The notes beneath the pieces were generated by a model. It was not told where the DNA came from. It did no database searches and saw only the letters and a list, made by a program, of their open reading frames with translations. DNA of 64,000 nucleotides from Oliverpabstia intestinalis (GTDB taxonomy: Bacteria; Bacillota; Clostridia; Lachnospirales; Lachnospiraceae), in contig NZ_VUMS01000001.1 in assembly GCF_009696065.1 (NCBI RefSeq), positions 1 through 64,000 on the forward strand, in the 5' to 3' direction. The first letter of the stretch is position 1; the number at the start of each line of letters is the position of its first letter. Positions 1 to 7,336 of this stretch are shown here, piece by piece. Made by a program: the position numbers and the translations under genes.

Positions 1-125
1 CCTCAAGATGAGATATCCCATTCGAAAGAAGTAAGACCCCTTGAAGACGACGAGGTAGATAGGGCAGAGGTGGAAGTGCAGTAATGTATGGAGCTGACTG
101 TTACTAATCGGTCGAGGGTTTGACC
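1..125 (+). rRNA. rrl: 23S ribosomal RNA, 3' end (partial)
   Basis: The sequence matches the conserved 3' end of bacterial 23S rRNA, including the GAAGACGACGAGGT block and the terminal ACTAATCGGTCGAGGGTTTGACC-like region that closes the 5'/3' helix. The gene begins outside the window. Only 73 bases separate its end from the first tRNA, too few for a 5S rRNA gene, so 5S must lie elsewhere in or outside this operon. The end is placed at the last base of TTTGACC and is approximate by a few bases. Confidence 0.93.
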
Positions 126-198
126 TGGAACGGTCGATCGCAAAGCAGTAGGAAGAAGGATGTTACGTGTGTGCAGTTTTGAAGGTACATGATCAGAT

Positions 199-272
199 GG
201 CCCAGTGGCTCAGTTGGTTAGAGCGCCGCCCTGTCACGGCGGAGGTCACGGGTTCGAGTCCCGTCTGGGTCG
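199..272 (+). tRNA. tRNA-Asp (GTC)
   Basis: Cloverleaf folds fully: acceptor GGCCCAG pairs with CTGGGTC (one G-T), anticodon stem CCGCC/GGCGG with loop CTGTCAC giving anticodon GTC, T-arm with GGTTCGAGTCC. Discriminator base is G, as expected for tRNA-Asp. No CCA is encoded. Confidence 0.96.
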
Positions 273-330
273 TTCACACAAAGCATGAACGACCAGTGGT
301 TCAAGAATTGCAGAGTGTGTCAAAAATAAT

Positions 331-403
331 GGGATCTTAGCTCAGCTGGGAGAGCATCTGCCTTACAAGCAGAGGGTCACAGGTTCGAGCCCTGTAGGTC
401 CCA
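331..403 (+). tRNA. tRNA-Val (TAC)
   Basis: Acceptor GGGATCT pairs with AGGTCCC, anticodon stem TCTGC/GCAGA carries loop CTTACAA, anticodon TAC. Discriminator A. Second tRNA of the post-23S cluster; CCA is not encoded. Confidence 0.96.
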
Positions 404-412
404 TTTTTTTAA

Positions 413-485
413 GCCGATGTGGCTCAATTGGCAGAGCAGCTGATTTGTAATCAGCAGGTTATCGGTTCGAGTCCGATCATCGGCT
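413..485 (+). tRNA. tRNA-Thr (TGT)
   Basis: Acceptor GCCGATG pairs perfectly with CATCGGC, anticodon stem GCTGA/TCAGC with loop TTTGTAA, anticodon TGT. Lies 9 bases after tRNA-Val. Confidence 0.96.
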
Positions 486-535
486 TTGTATTGAGAAATC
501 AATACAATATCGTACAATTGAATATGCGATATTTT

Positions 536-617
536 GGATGGATTCCCGAGTGGCCAAAGGGGACAGACTGTAAATCTGCTGCAAATTGCTTCGGTGGTTC
601 GAATCCACCTCCATCCA
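536..617 (+). tRNA. tRNA-Tyr (GTA)
   Basis: Class II tRNA with a long variable arm (TGCAAATTGCTTC region). Acceptor GGATGGA pairs with TCCATCC; anticodon stem CAGA/TCTG with loop CTGTAAA gives GTA. Length 82 fits tRNA-Tyr. Confidence 0.95.
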
Positions 618-646
618 TTATCACTTAAAGGTGATGTTAATACTAT

Positions 647-720
647 CGCGGGATGGAGCAGTCTGGAAGCTCGTCGGGCTCATAACCCGAAGGTCGCAGG
701 TTCAAATCCTGCTCCCGCAA
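647..720 (+). tRNA. initiator tRNA-fMet (CAT)
   Basis: Anticodon loop CTCATAA gives CAT. Two initiator hallmarks are visible: an unpaired C1-A72 at the acceptor end and three consecutive G-C pairs (GGG/CCC) in the anticodon stem. So this is tRNA-fMet rather than elongator Met. Confidence 0.95.
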
Positions 721-724
721 TCTT

Positions 725-797
<73 letters not shown>

Positions 798-800
798 TAT

Positions 801-873
801 GGGGTATTAGCTCAGTTGGTAGAGCACTTGACTTTTAATCAAGTTGTCCGGGGTTCGAATCCCCGATGCCTCA
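801..873 (+). tRNA. tRNA-Lys (TTT)
   Basis: Acceptor GGGGTAT pairs with ATGCCTC (one G-T), anticodon stem CTTGA/TCAAG with loop CTTTTAA gives TTT. Last tRNA of the cluster, followed at once by a strong terminator. Confidence 0.96.
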
Positions 874-878
874 TTTTC

Positions 879-912
879 AACCGTTTTCATATTATATGAA
901 AACGGTTTTTTT
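879..912 (+). terminator. Terminator of the rRNA-tRNA operon
   Basis: A 12-bp perfect stem (AACCGTTTTCAT / ATGAAAACGGTT) with a 5-base loop is followed by a run of seven T. Placed six bases after tRNA-Lys, so it ends the 23S-tRNA transcript. Confidence 0.93.
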
Positions 913-927
913 GTATTTAATAGCAAT

Positions 928-948
928 AATTGGTTCAGCGGACCAATT
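928..948. promoter_or_regulatory. Possible GntR/FadR-type operator
   Basis: Imperfect palindrome AATTGGTTCAGCGGACCAATT. The TTGGT...ACCAA arms resemble operators of the FadR subfamily of GntR regulators (known family pattern TGGTC-N-GACCA). A related copy lies at 29601-29621. There is no gene start close downstream on the + strand, so its function here is unclear; it may be a relic of a lost operon. Confidence 0.3.
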
Positions 949-957
949 CTGATTTAC

Positions 958-996
958 GCGACAGTCGCCAAGATCTCATGGTTTGGCGACTGTCGC
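958..996. repeat. Perfect 14-bp inverted repeat
   Basis: GCGACAGTCGCCAA at 958-971 is repeated exactly inverted at 983-996 around an 11-base loop. No T-run follows on either strand, so it is not a classic terminator. The rest of 997-1165 holds nothing I can identify; the whole gap 913-1228 is otherwise noncoding. Confidence 0.7.
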
Positions 997-1165
997 AATA
1001 ACGAGTAACATTCGCGAAGTGCATTTAAAAAGATGTCAGTGTTAATTAAAGGTTTGCTCGATATCACGCATCCCGAAAGTTTCTTTTGTGGATCCATTCA
1101 AATTTATAATCTGAAAGGGTGTATAGATTTGTAGATCCTGTACATTTATTATGCAGGAACATACG

Positions 1166-1203
1166 AAAAAAGCCCTCCCGATCGACAGATATGACGGGAG
1201 GGA
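1166..1203 (-). terminator. Minus-strand terminator
   Basis: Stem CCCTCCCG (1173-1180) / CGGGAGGG (1195-1202) is followed, read on the minus strand, by a run of six T. It lies about 25 bases beyond the stop codon of the minus-strand aldo/keto reductase fragment and fits as that lost gene's terminator. Confidence 0.75.
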
Positions 1204-1228
1204 CTTCTTTTCTGCATGAAAGGAAGAA

Positions 1229-1321
1229 TCAGGTTAAAGAGATTTCATCGATCTTTTTCAGTTCTTCTTCTGTAAATGGTGCGGCATCCATTAAATTGTC
1301 TGTAAAAGTAATGGGTCTGCA
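1229..1321 (-). pseudogene. C-terminal relic of an aldo/keto reductase
   Basis: Read on the minus strand, an open frame of about 30 codons ends in a TGA stop at 1229-1231 and encodes a tail with the pattern APFTEEELKKIDEISL. That pattern is typical of the C-terminus of aldo/keto reductases (a Lxx-FT-EELKKID-I motif). It is followed by its own minus-strand terminator. Upstream coding sequence is gone; the frame runs into the region preceding the MerR gene. I read it as the surviving 3' end of a gene removed by deletion or replacement. Identification rests on a short stretch, so the family call is tentative. Confidence 0.5.
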
Positions 1322-1337
1322 GGAGAGATGATAAAAG

Positions 1338-1772
1338 ATGAAAAAAATGATATCAGAACAAACAGAAAAAACATATTCTATCCGGGAGATTTCAAAGATG
1401 TTTGATCTTCCGGTTTCAACGTTGCGATATTATGAGGATGAAGGAATATTAACAAAAGTTGGAAGGACGAAAGGAAATCAGAGAGTCTATTATGAGATGC
1501 ACATAAATCGTCTGGCAACTATCTGCTGTTTTAAGCGGGCAGGGATGACAATCGGAGATTTGCAGAAGTTTTTTCAGTATGAGGAGACAGAGGACGAATC
1601 TATCGATGATATTGTGAAATTGCTGGAAGAACGAAAAAAGTCTGTGGAACAACAGCTGAATGAACTGGAAAAAGATTATATGCATGTACAGAAAAAATTG
1701 CATTTTTATTCGGATATCCGGGACGCATTGAAAAAGGGTGAAGAAAAACCACGGTGGGAAGAATATAAATAA
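1338..1772 (+). CDS. MerR family transcriptional regulator
   Basis: A 144-residue one-component regulator. Residues 11-80 form the MerR winged helix-turn-helix: YSIREISKMFDLPVSTLRYYEDEGIL is the recognition region (motif visible across residues 13-38), followed by a long predicted coiled coil (about 90-125, LLEERKKSVEQQLNELEK) used for dimerisation. The C-terminal part is short and has no cysteine cluster, so a metal sensor is unlikely; small-molecule or lipid sensing is open. It sits directly upstream of the fatty acid operon, 138 bases before acpP, and may regulate it, although the operators between them look like FabT (MarR family) boxes. Start at ATG 1338 with an AGGAGA 12 bases upstream. 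Confidence 0.85.
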   Translation: MKKMISEQTEKTYSIREISKMFDLPVSTLRYYEDEGILTKVGRTKGNQRVYYEMHINRLATICCFKRAGMTIGDLQKFFQYEETEDESIDDIVKLLEERKKSVEQQLNELEKDYMHVQKKLHFYSDIRDALKKGEEKPRWEEYK

Positions 1773-1792
1773 AAAATAATCGTTAAAAATAC

Positions 1793-1805
1793 TTTGAAAA
1801 TCAAA
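1793..1805. promoter_or_regulatory. FabT-like operator 1 upstream of acpP
   Basis: Palindrome TTTGAAAATCAAA (arms TTTGA/TCAAA, 3-base centre) lies just upstream of the acpP -35 element. It is identical to the copy at 3326-3338 and nearly identical to 1844-1856. The pattern closely resembles the known FabT box that controls fatty acid genes in Lactobacillales. Confidence 0.65.
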
Positions 1806-1815
1806 AAAGAATTCA

Positions 1816-1844
1816 TTGACAAAACACTGTTTGTGTATTATACT
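1816..1844 (+). promoter_or_regulatory. Promoter of the fatty acid synthesis operon
   Basis: Near-consensus sigma-A promoter: -35 TTGACA (1816-1821), 17-base spacer, -10 TATACT (1839-1844). The -10 runs directly into a TTTGA-N3-TCAAA palindrome. It precedes acpP by about 65 bases. Confidence 0.85.
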
Positions 1845-1856
1845 TTGAAAGTCAAA
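1844..1856. promoter_or_regulatory. FabT-like operator 2 overlapping the -10
   Basis: Palindrome TTTGAAAGTCAAA shares its first base with the -10 hexamer TATACT and covers the transcription start. A protein bound here would block RNA polymerase, so repression is the simple reading. Confidence 0.72.
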
Positions 1857-1910
1857 ACATTGGAAACTAAAATTATTGATAATAAGAAACATGTGTAAAG
1901 GAGAATAACG

Positions 1911-2144
1911 ATGTTAGAAGAAATGAAAGAGATGATCGCGGAACAGTTGAACTGTGAGGAGAGCAGTATTACAGAAACAACTTCATTTAAGGATGACCTG
2001 GGTGCAGATTCTCTAGATCTGTTTGAACTGGTGATGGCACTGGAAGAAAAATATGAAGTTGAGATCCCGTCTGAAGAACTGGCTGAACTGACAACAGTTG
2101 GAGCAGTTATGGAATATCTGAAGAATAAAGGTGTGGAGGCATAA
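1911..2144 (+). CDS. acpP: Acyl carrier protein
   Basis: A 77-residue acidic protein carrying growing acyl chains on a phosphopantetheine arm. The attachment motif is clear: GADSLDLFEL with Ser34 as the modified residue. Length and helix pattern are those of standard AcpP. An AAAGGAG ribosome site stands 9 bases before ATG. First gene of the fatty acid operon, followed 40 bases later by fabK. The operator/promoter pair upstream suggests product-controlled transcription. Confidence 0.96.
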   Translation: MLEEMKEMIAEQLNCEESSITETTSFKDDLGADSLDLFELVMALEEKYEVEIPSEELAELTTVGAVMEYLKNKGVEA

Positions 2145-2184
2145 TCCACACCTTTTCTGAAAGCAGGGAAGGAGACAGAAGCAG

Positions 2185-3108
2185 ATGAAGACGAAAGTAA
2201 CAGAACTTTTACAGATTGAGTATCCGATTATTCAGGGGGGTATGGCCTGGGTGGCAGAACATCATCTGGCGGCGGCAGTATCTGAGGCAGGCGGATTTGG
2301 TCTGATCGGTGCGGCAAGTGCACCTCCGGAAATTGTGAGGGAAGAGATCAGAAAGGCAAAAGAACTGACTGATAAACCATTTGGTGTAAATATTATGCTT
2401 CTGAACCCGAATGCTGATGAAGTGGCAAAAATCGTAGTAGAAGAAGGAATTCAGGCGGTCACCACAGGTGCCGGAAATCCGGAGAAATATATGCCGATGT
2501 GGAAGGAAGCTGGTGTTAAGGTGATTCCGGTTGTTGCATCAGTAGCTATGGCAAAGAGAATGGAACGATATGGTGCGGATGCGGTAGTAGCAGAGGGCAT
2601 GGAAGCCGGAGGTCACATTGGAAATCAGACAACGATGGCGTTAATTCCACAGATTGTGGATGCGGTAAATATTCCGGTAATTGCTGCAGGTGGAATTGGA
2701 GACGGACGCGGTGTTGCTGCTTCTTTTATGCTCGGAGCAGAGGGAGTGCAGATGGGAACCCGTTTTGTAGTGGCAGACGAATCGATTGTTCATGATAACT
2801 ATAAAGACAGAATCGTGAAAGCAAAAGATATTGATTCTGTAGTAACCGGTCAGAGTACAGGACATCCGGTTCGGTGTCTGAGAAATCAGATGACGAAGGA
2901 ATATATCAAAAAGGAACAGGAAGGTGTACCGTTTGAGGAACTGGAACGGATGACACTTGGTTCTCTTCGGAAAGCAGTTATGGACGGGGACATTTTAAAC
3001 GGTACAGTGATGGCAGGGCAGATTGCAGGTCTGGTGAGTAAGAGACAGAGCTGTAAGGAGATTCTGCAGGAAATTATGACTGAAGCTGAGAAATTGTTGC
3101 ATTGCTAA
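2185..3108 (+). CDS. fabK: Enoyl-ACP reductase II (FabK)
   Basis: A 307-residue FMN-dependent TIM-barrel enzyme that reduces trans-2-enoyl-ACP with NAD(P)H, the last step of each elongation round. Visible family marks: PIIQGGMAW at 14-22, the AGGHIG motif with His144 (the position of the catalytic His in streptococcal FabK), AAGGIGDGRG near 167-176 and GVQMGTRF near 189-196 for phosphate/FMN binding. Length is usual. It lies between acpP and fabD, so the context supports FabK over a nitronate monooxygenase. GGAAGGAG ribosome site precedes ATG. A 248-base gap with its own promoter separates it from fabD. Confidence 0.95.
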   Translation: MKTKVTELLQIEYPIIQGGMAWVAEHHLAAAVSEAGGFGLIGAASAPPEIVREEIRKAKELTDKPFGVNIMLLNPNADEVAKIVVEEGIQAVTTGAGNPEKYMPMWKEAGVKVIPVVASVAMAKRMERYGADAVVAEGMEAGGHIGNQTTMALIPQIVDAVNIPVIAAGGIGDGRGVAASFMLGAEGVQMGTRFVVADESIVHDNYKDRIVKAKDIDSVVTGQSTGHPVRCLRNQMTKEYIKKEQEGVPFEELERMTLGSLRKAVMDGDILNGTVMAGQIAGLVSKRQSCKEILQEIMTEAEKLLHC

Positions 3109-3189
3109 AATGAAAAACAGGAAAGTATCGTTATCGTGGCACTCATCAAAGTTCCGTGCGAACACGGCCTTTGACTCGTTGCTTGAGTA

Positions 3190-3231
3190 AATTACTTTCG
3201 GTGATGGCATTTTGCTTTGTATATCTTGGAA
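3190..3231 (-). repeat. Degraded internal fragment of the 142-bp repeat family
   Basis: The stretch TTCGGTGATGGCATTTTGCT and what follows matches, in inverted orientation, the central part of the repeat at 42185-42326 and 46575-46716 (about 28 of 33 bases by eye). The terminal repeats are not recognisable here. It lies in the fabK-fabD gap. Confidence 0.6.
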
Positions 3232-3297
3232 CCCTGGTATCATAAAATAAGAAAAATAAAAAGTGGCGATAGAAATAACAGGTATGGGAATCTGATT

Positions 3298-3338
3298 TTG
3301 TCGCCACAAAAATTTAAATAAATACTTTGAAAATCAAA
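3298..3338 (+). promoter_or_regulatory. Second promoter with FabT-like operator before fabD
   Basis: -35 TTGTCG (3298-3303), 17-base spacer, -10 AATACT (3321-3326), followed by the palindrome TTTGAAAATCAAA (3326-3338). The palindrome shares its first T with the -10, the same geometry as at 1839-1856. This gives fabD and the genes after it a separately initiated but co-regulated transcript. Confidence 0.72.
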
Positions 3339-3356
3339 TTATAGAAGGAGACATTC

Positions 3357-4286
3357 ATGGGTAAACTGGCATTTGTTTTTCCGGGACAGGGCGCGCAGTA
3401 TGTGGGAATGGGTAAGGAGTTTTACGAACAGATTTCTGTATCCAGGAAGGTGTATACAATTGCGTCAGAAGTGACCGGATTGAACCTTCCGGGACTTTGT
3501 TTTGAAAAAAATGAGCAGATTGATATTACAGAATATACGCAGATTGCCATGTTAACGACGGAAGCGGCAATTCTGGCAGCTTTACAGGAAAAGGGTGTGA
3601 AGGCAGATGTAGCTGCCGGGTTAAGCCTTGGAGAGTATGGAGCGATTCTGACTGCAGGAGCCATGTCTTTGGAGGATGTGTTCCGTGTAGTAAGACAGAG
3701 AGGCATCCTGATGCAGGAAGCAGTGCCTACAGGTGGTGCTATGTGTGCAGTTCTTGGAATGGACGGAGAAAAGATTGCGAAAATCTGCGACGAGACGGAA
3801 GGCATCGTTTCGGTAGCCAATTATAACTGTCCGGGACAGATTGTGATTACCGGAGAGGAAGGTGCAGTGGCAGTGGCGGCTGAGAAGCTGAAAGAGGCGG
3901 GGGCGCGAAGATGTATCCCGTTAAATGTCAGCGGGCCGTTTCACTCAGCAATGTTAAAAGAAGCCGGGGAGAAACTTGGAAAAGTGTTGGAGCAGGTGGA
4001 ACTGAGAGCATTTTCCACACCGTATGTCACAAATGTGACAGCAGAATATGTGACAGAGCCTTCTGAGATCAAGGAACTGCTTGGCAGACAGGTGTATTCT
4101 TCTGTGAAGTGGCAGCAGAGTGTGGAACGGATGATTGCGGATGGTGTGGATACGTTTATCGAGATCGGACCGGGAAGAACACTGACGGGATTTTTGAAGA
4201 AAATCAATAAAAATGTAACTGGATTACACATTGAAAAAGTAGAAGATCTGGACGCGGTTGTAAAGATGTTGGGTGAAAAACAGTAA
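3357..4286 (+). CDS. fabD: Malonyl-CoA:ACP malonyltransferase
   Basis: A 309-residue transferase that loads malonyl groups from malonyl-CoA onto ACP. Marks: FPGQGAQYVGMG at 8-19, the nucleophile elbow GLSLGEYG with Ser90, and the catalytic His196 in SGPFHSAML. Length matches the family. AGAAGGAGA ribosome site lies 6 bases before ATG. Transcribed from the second promoter at 3298-3326 and continuing into fabG. A remnant of a repeat element lies immediately after its stop codon. Confidence 0.96.
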   Translation: MGKLAFVFPGQGAQYVGMGKEFYEQISVSRKVYTIASEVTGLNLPGLCFEKNEQIDITEYTQIAMLTTEAAILAALQEKGVKADVAAGLSLGEYGAILTAGAMSLEDVFRVVRQRGILMQEAVPTGGAMCAVLGMDGEKIAKICDETEGIVSVANYNCPGQIVITGEEGAVAVAAEKLKEAGARRCIPLNVSGPFHSAMLKEAGEKLGKVLEQVELRAFSTPYVTNVTAEYVTEPSEIKELLGRQVYSSVKWQQSVERMIADGVDTFIEIGPGRTLTGFLKKINKNVTGLHIEKVEDLDAVVKMLGEKQ

Positions 4287-4328
4287 GTAACTGTTCAGTA
4301 CCCTCACAGTTAACTGCTGAACAGGTAC
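4287..4328 (-). repeat. Terminal-repeat relic of the 142-bp family
   Basis: GTAACTGTTCAGTACC, starting one base after the fabD stop, is the inverse of the right end of the full elements; it is followed by CTGAACAGGTAC, a remnant of the opposite end. The interior is missing, so only the two ends remain. It forms a hairpin between fabD and fabG. Confidence 0.65.
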
Positions 4329-4385
4329 AAATAATCAAAGTTTACAGGAAATATGAAAAATGAACTTTCGGTGAAAGGAGCAGCG

Positions 4386-5123
4386 ATGGAGAAAAAAGTA
4401 GCACTGGTGACAGGAGCAAGTCGGGGGATAGGAAGACAGATCAGTCTCACTTTGGCAAAAGAAGGAATGTTTGTAGTTGTCAATTACTGCGGATCGGAAG
4501 CGAGGGCAAAGAATGTGCTGGAAGAAATCCGGAAAAATGGTGGCGACGGCGTTCTTTATCAGTGTGATGTGGCGGATTATCAGCAGACAGAAGCAATGGC
4601 AAAGGAGCTGATAAAAAGTTACGGGCATGTAGATGTGCTGGTAAATAATGCGGGAATTACCAGAGATAATCTGATCCTGCGAATGAGTGAAGAAGAGTTT
4701 GATGCGGTCGTGGAAACCAACCTGAAGGGATGTTTTCATACAATCCGCCATCTGTCGCGGTATTTCCTGAAACAGAAAAGTGGGAAAATCATCAACATTG
4801 CATCAGTGTCCGGTGTGTTGGGAAATGCAGGACAGGCAAATTATGCAGCATCGAAGGCAGGAATTATCGGACTTACAAAGACGGTGGCGAGGGAACTGGC
4901 AAGCAGAGGCATTACGGTCAATGCGGTAGCCCCGGGATTTGTTCATACGGAGATGACAGAAGTACTTTCAAGTCAGGTGAAAGAGGCAGCAGTAGCACAG
5001 ATTCCACTGGGAAGATTCGGAGAGACACAGGATATTGCCAATACGGTGGCATTTCTTGCGTCTGAAAAAGCAGATTATATTACCGGACAGGTTATCTGTG
5101 TAGATGGCGGTATGGCGATGTAA
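4386..5123 (+). CDS. fabG: 3-oxoacyl-ACP reductase
   Basis: A 245-residue short-chain dehydrogenase that reduces beta-ketoacyl-ACP with NADPH. Cofactor motif TGASRGIG at 9-16, NNAG at 87-90, catalytic Ser140, Tyr153 and Lys157 (YAASK). The start at ATG 4386 is chosen because GTGAAAGGAG stands 6 bases upstream and the protein then begins as usual with [10 protein letters not shown]; an upstream in-frame ATG at 4353 has no ribosome site. Followed 14 bases later by fabF. Confidence 0.95.
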   Translation: MEKKVALVTGASRGIGRQISLTLAKEGMFVVVNYCGSEARAKNVLEEIRKNGGDGVLYQCDVADYQQTEAMAKELIKSYGHVDVLVNNAGITRDNLILRMSEEEFDAVVETNLKGCFHTIRHLSRYFLKQKSGKIINIASVSGVLGNAGQANYAASKAGIIGLTKTVARELASRGITVNAVAPGFVHTEMTEVLSSQVKEAAVAQIPLGRFGETQDIANTVAFLASEKADYITGQVICVDGGMAM

Positions 5124-5137
5124 AGAAAGGAGAGACT

Positions 5138-6373
5138 ATGAGACGAGTTGTGGTGACCGGAATGGGTGCTGTGACACCGATTGGGATCGGTGTGGATACG
5201 TTCTGGGAAAATGTTAAGAAAAAGACACTGGGATTTGGTGAGATTACCCGGTTTGATACGACGGATTATAAAGTACATATTGCTGCGGAAGTGAAAGACT
5301 TTGCAGGGAAAGACTATATGGACTTTAAGGCAGCAAAGAGAATGGAGTTGTTCTGCCAGTATGCGGTGGCTGCAGCAAAGGAGGCGTTTGAACAGGCGGG
5401 ACTGGATATGGAAAAAGAAGATCCGTTTCGCGTGGGATGTTCCATCGGATCGGGAATCGGAAGTCTGCAGGCAGCAGAGACGGCATGCCTAAAAATTGCG
5501 GAGAAAGGACCTTCCAGAGTAAATCCACTTCTGGTTCCACTGATGATCTCCAACATGGCAGCAGGGAATGTTTCGATTCAACTGGGACTGAAAGGAAAAA
5601 GTCTGAATGTGGTAACCGCGTGTGCAACGGGAACACATTCCATCGGAGAGGCATATCGCAGTATCCAATGTGGAGATGCGGATGTGATGCTGGCGGGCGG
5701 TACGGAAGCAAGTATCTGCCCGGTCGGTGTGGCTGGTTTTACCGCATTGACAGCACTTTCTACGGTAGACGATCCGGAGAAGTGTTCACTTCCATTTGAC
5801 AAAAACAGAAGTGGATTTGTCATGGGAGAGGGATCCGGAGTGGTTGTTCTGGAAGAATTGGAGCATGCGAAACAGCGTGGCGCGAAGATTCTTGCGGAGG
5901 TTGTCGGATATGGTGCAACCAGTGATGCGTATCATATTACTTCGCCGGCAGAGGACGGTTCCGGGGCTGCGAAAGCGATGGAACTGGCACTGGAAGAAGC
6001 GGGAGTGAAAAAAGAGGAACTGATGTATATCAATGCACATGGAACTGCGACACATCACAATGATCTGTTCGAGACGAGAGCAATCAAAAAACTGTTCGGA
6101 GAGCATGCGTACGAGATGAAGGTGAATTCTACCAAGTCTATGGTAGGCCATTTGCTGGGCGCTGCAGGGGCTGTGGAATTTATTACCTGCGTGAAAGAGA
6201 TTCAGGACAGATTTATTCATGCAACGGCGGGATATACGACACCGGACGAGGAAATGGACTTGAATTATGTGGCAGGTGACGGTGTGGAAGAAGATCTGGA
6301 ATATGCACTTTCGAATTCGCTGGGATTCGGTGGACATAACGCGAGCATTCTTGTGAAAAAGTGGGGAGAGTAA
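5138..6373 (+). CDS. fabF: 3-oxoacyl-ACP synthase II
   Basis: A 411-residue condensing enzyme that elongates acyl-ACP with malonyl-ACP. The Cys-His-His triad is seen: Cys162 in VTACATGTHS, His301 in NAHGTATHHND and His338 in KSMVGHLLGAAG. Length is typical of KAS II. AAAGGAGAG precedes ATG. It is the only condensing enzyme in this operon: no fabH lies in the window, so the initiating KAS III must be elsewhere. Three bases separate it from accB. Confidence 0.96.
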   Translation: MRRVVVTGMGAVTPIGIGVDTFWENVKKKTLGFGEITRFDTTDYKVHIAAEVKDFAGKDYMDFKAAKRMELFCQYAVAAAKEAFEQAGLDMEKEDPFRVGCSIGSGIGSLQAAETACLKIAEKGPSRVNPLLVPLMISNMAAGNVSIQLGLKGKSLNVVTACATGTHSIGEAYRSIQCGDADVMLAGGTEASICPVGVAGFTALTALSTVDDPEKCSLPFDKNRSGFVMGEGSGVVVLEELEHAKQRGAKILAEVVGYGATSDAYHITSPAEDGSGAAKAMELALEEAGVKKEELMYINAHGTATHHNDLFETRAIKKLFGEHAYEMKVNSTKSMVGHLLGAAGAVEFITCVKEIQDRFIHATAGYTTPDEEMDLNYVAGDGVEEDLEYALSNSLGFGGHNASILVKKWGE

Positions 6374-6376
6374 AAA

Positions 6377-6844
6377 ATGGAATTTGAAAATCTTCTGACA
6401 TTGATAAAAACGGTTTCCGAGTCAGAATTGACTTCCTTTACCATGAAAGACGGCGATCTGAAGATCTCCATGGGAAAAGAAAAACAGGTGGTCGTGGAGC
6501 AGACCGGGATGCAGGTGATGCCTGCAGTGGCAGGAAACGCAGATACAGTATCGACCGGTTCTGGCAGTTTTAATGGGAAACAGGAGCAGCAGGAGGAATG
6601 CCAGCCGGAAGGAAAGACAGTAAAGGCTCCTCTGGTGGGAACCTTTTATGCGGCTTCGGCACCGGATGCGGAAGCATTTGTCAGCGTGGGTGATACAGTG
6701 AAAAAGGGACAGACTCTGGGAATCATCGAGGCGATGAAGCTGATGAATGAGATTGAGAGTGAGTACGACGGAGTGGTAAGAGAGATTCTGATTGAGAACG
6801 GACAGATGGCAGAGTATGGACAGCCTTTATTTGTTATCGGGTAA
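6377..6844 (+). CDS. accB: Biotin carboxyl carrier protein of acetyl-CoA carboxylase
   Basis: A 155-residue protein that carries CO2 on biotin between AccC and AccD-AccA. The C-terminal biotinyl domain (about 80-155) contains the invariant EAMKLMNEI motif with Lys121 as the biotin site. A low-complexity linker (about 45-80, rich in G, Q, E) joins it to the N-terminal helical region. Starts 4 bases after the fabF stop with the ribosome site inside fabF's end. Context and motif leave little doubt. Confidence 0.96.
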   Translation: MEFENLLTLIKTVSESELTSFTMKDGDLKISMGKEKQVVVEQTGMQVMPAVAGNADTVSTGSGSFNGKQEQQEECQPEGKTVKAPLVGTFYAASAPDAEAFVSVGDTVKKGQTLGIIEAMKLMNEIESEYDGVVREILIENGQMAEYGQPLFVIG

Positions 6845-6897
6845 TGACTGAAAATACATGAAAACCATATGTTTGTGTGCAGGAGGTAACAGAGTTT

Positions 6898-7326
6898 ATG
6901 TCAGTGTTAACAACAAAAGAAATCATGGATATTATCCCACACCGGCATCCGTTTCTTCTGGTGGATACCATAGAAGAACTGGTACCGGGGGTACGGGCAG
7001 CAGGAAAAAAATGTGTGACATATGATGAGTATTATTTCCGTGGACACTTTCCACAGGAGCCGGTGATGCCGGGAGTGCTGATCATTGAGGCACTGGCGCA
7101 GGTGGGTGCGGTATGTATCTTAAGCTGTGAGAAGTTCAAAGGAAAGACTGCTTATTTTGGTGGGATTAACAACTGTCGATTTAAGAAAAAGGTGGTTCCG
7201 GGGGATGTTTTGATGCTGGAGACGGAACTGATCAAACAGAAGGGACCGGTTGCGATTGCAAAAGCAACAGCTACGGTAGATGGAAAAGTGGCAGCAACGG
7301 CAGAACTTACGGTAGCCATTGGATAG
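6898..7326 (+). CDS. fabZ: 3-hydroxyacyl-ACP dehydratase
   Basis: A 142-residue hot-dog fold dehydratase giving trans-2-enoyl-ACP. Active-site residues: His50 in FRGHFP and Glu64 in PGVLIIEALAQ; the N-terminal IPHRHPFLLVD is also typical. ATG 6898 is chosen because AGGAGG lies 11 bases upstream and the protein start then matches FabZ; an in-frame GTG at 6877 overlaps that ribosome site. With FabK as reductase no FabA-like isomerase is seen in the operon. Confidence 0.95.
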   Translation: MSVLTTKEIMDIIPHRHPFLLVDTIEELVPGVRAAGKKCVTYDEYYFRGHFPQEPVMPGVLIIEALAQVGAVCILSCEKFKGKTAYFGGINNCRFKKKVVPGDVLMLETELIKQKGPVAIAKATATVDGKVAATAELTVAIG

Positions 7327-7336
7327 GAGAACAAAC

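Noticed and set aside
5325-5823. Several long antisense ORFs opposite fabF and other FAS genes
   Set aside because: They overlap strongly conserved genes, lack ribosome sites and show no family motifs; they arise from codon bias of the real genes.
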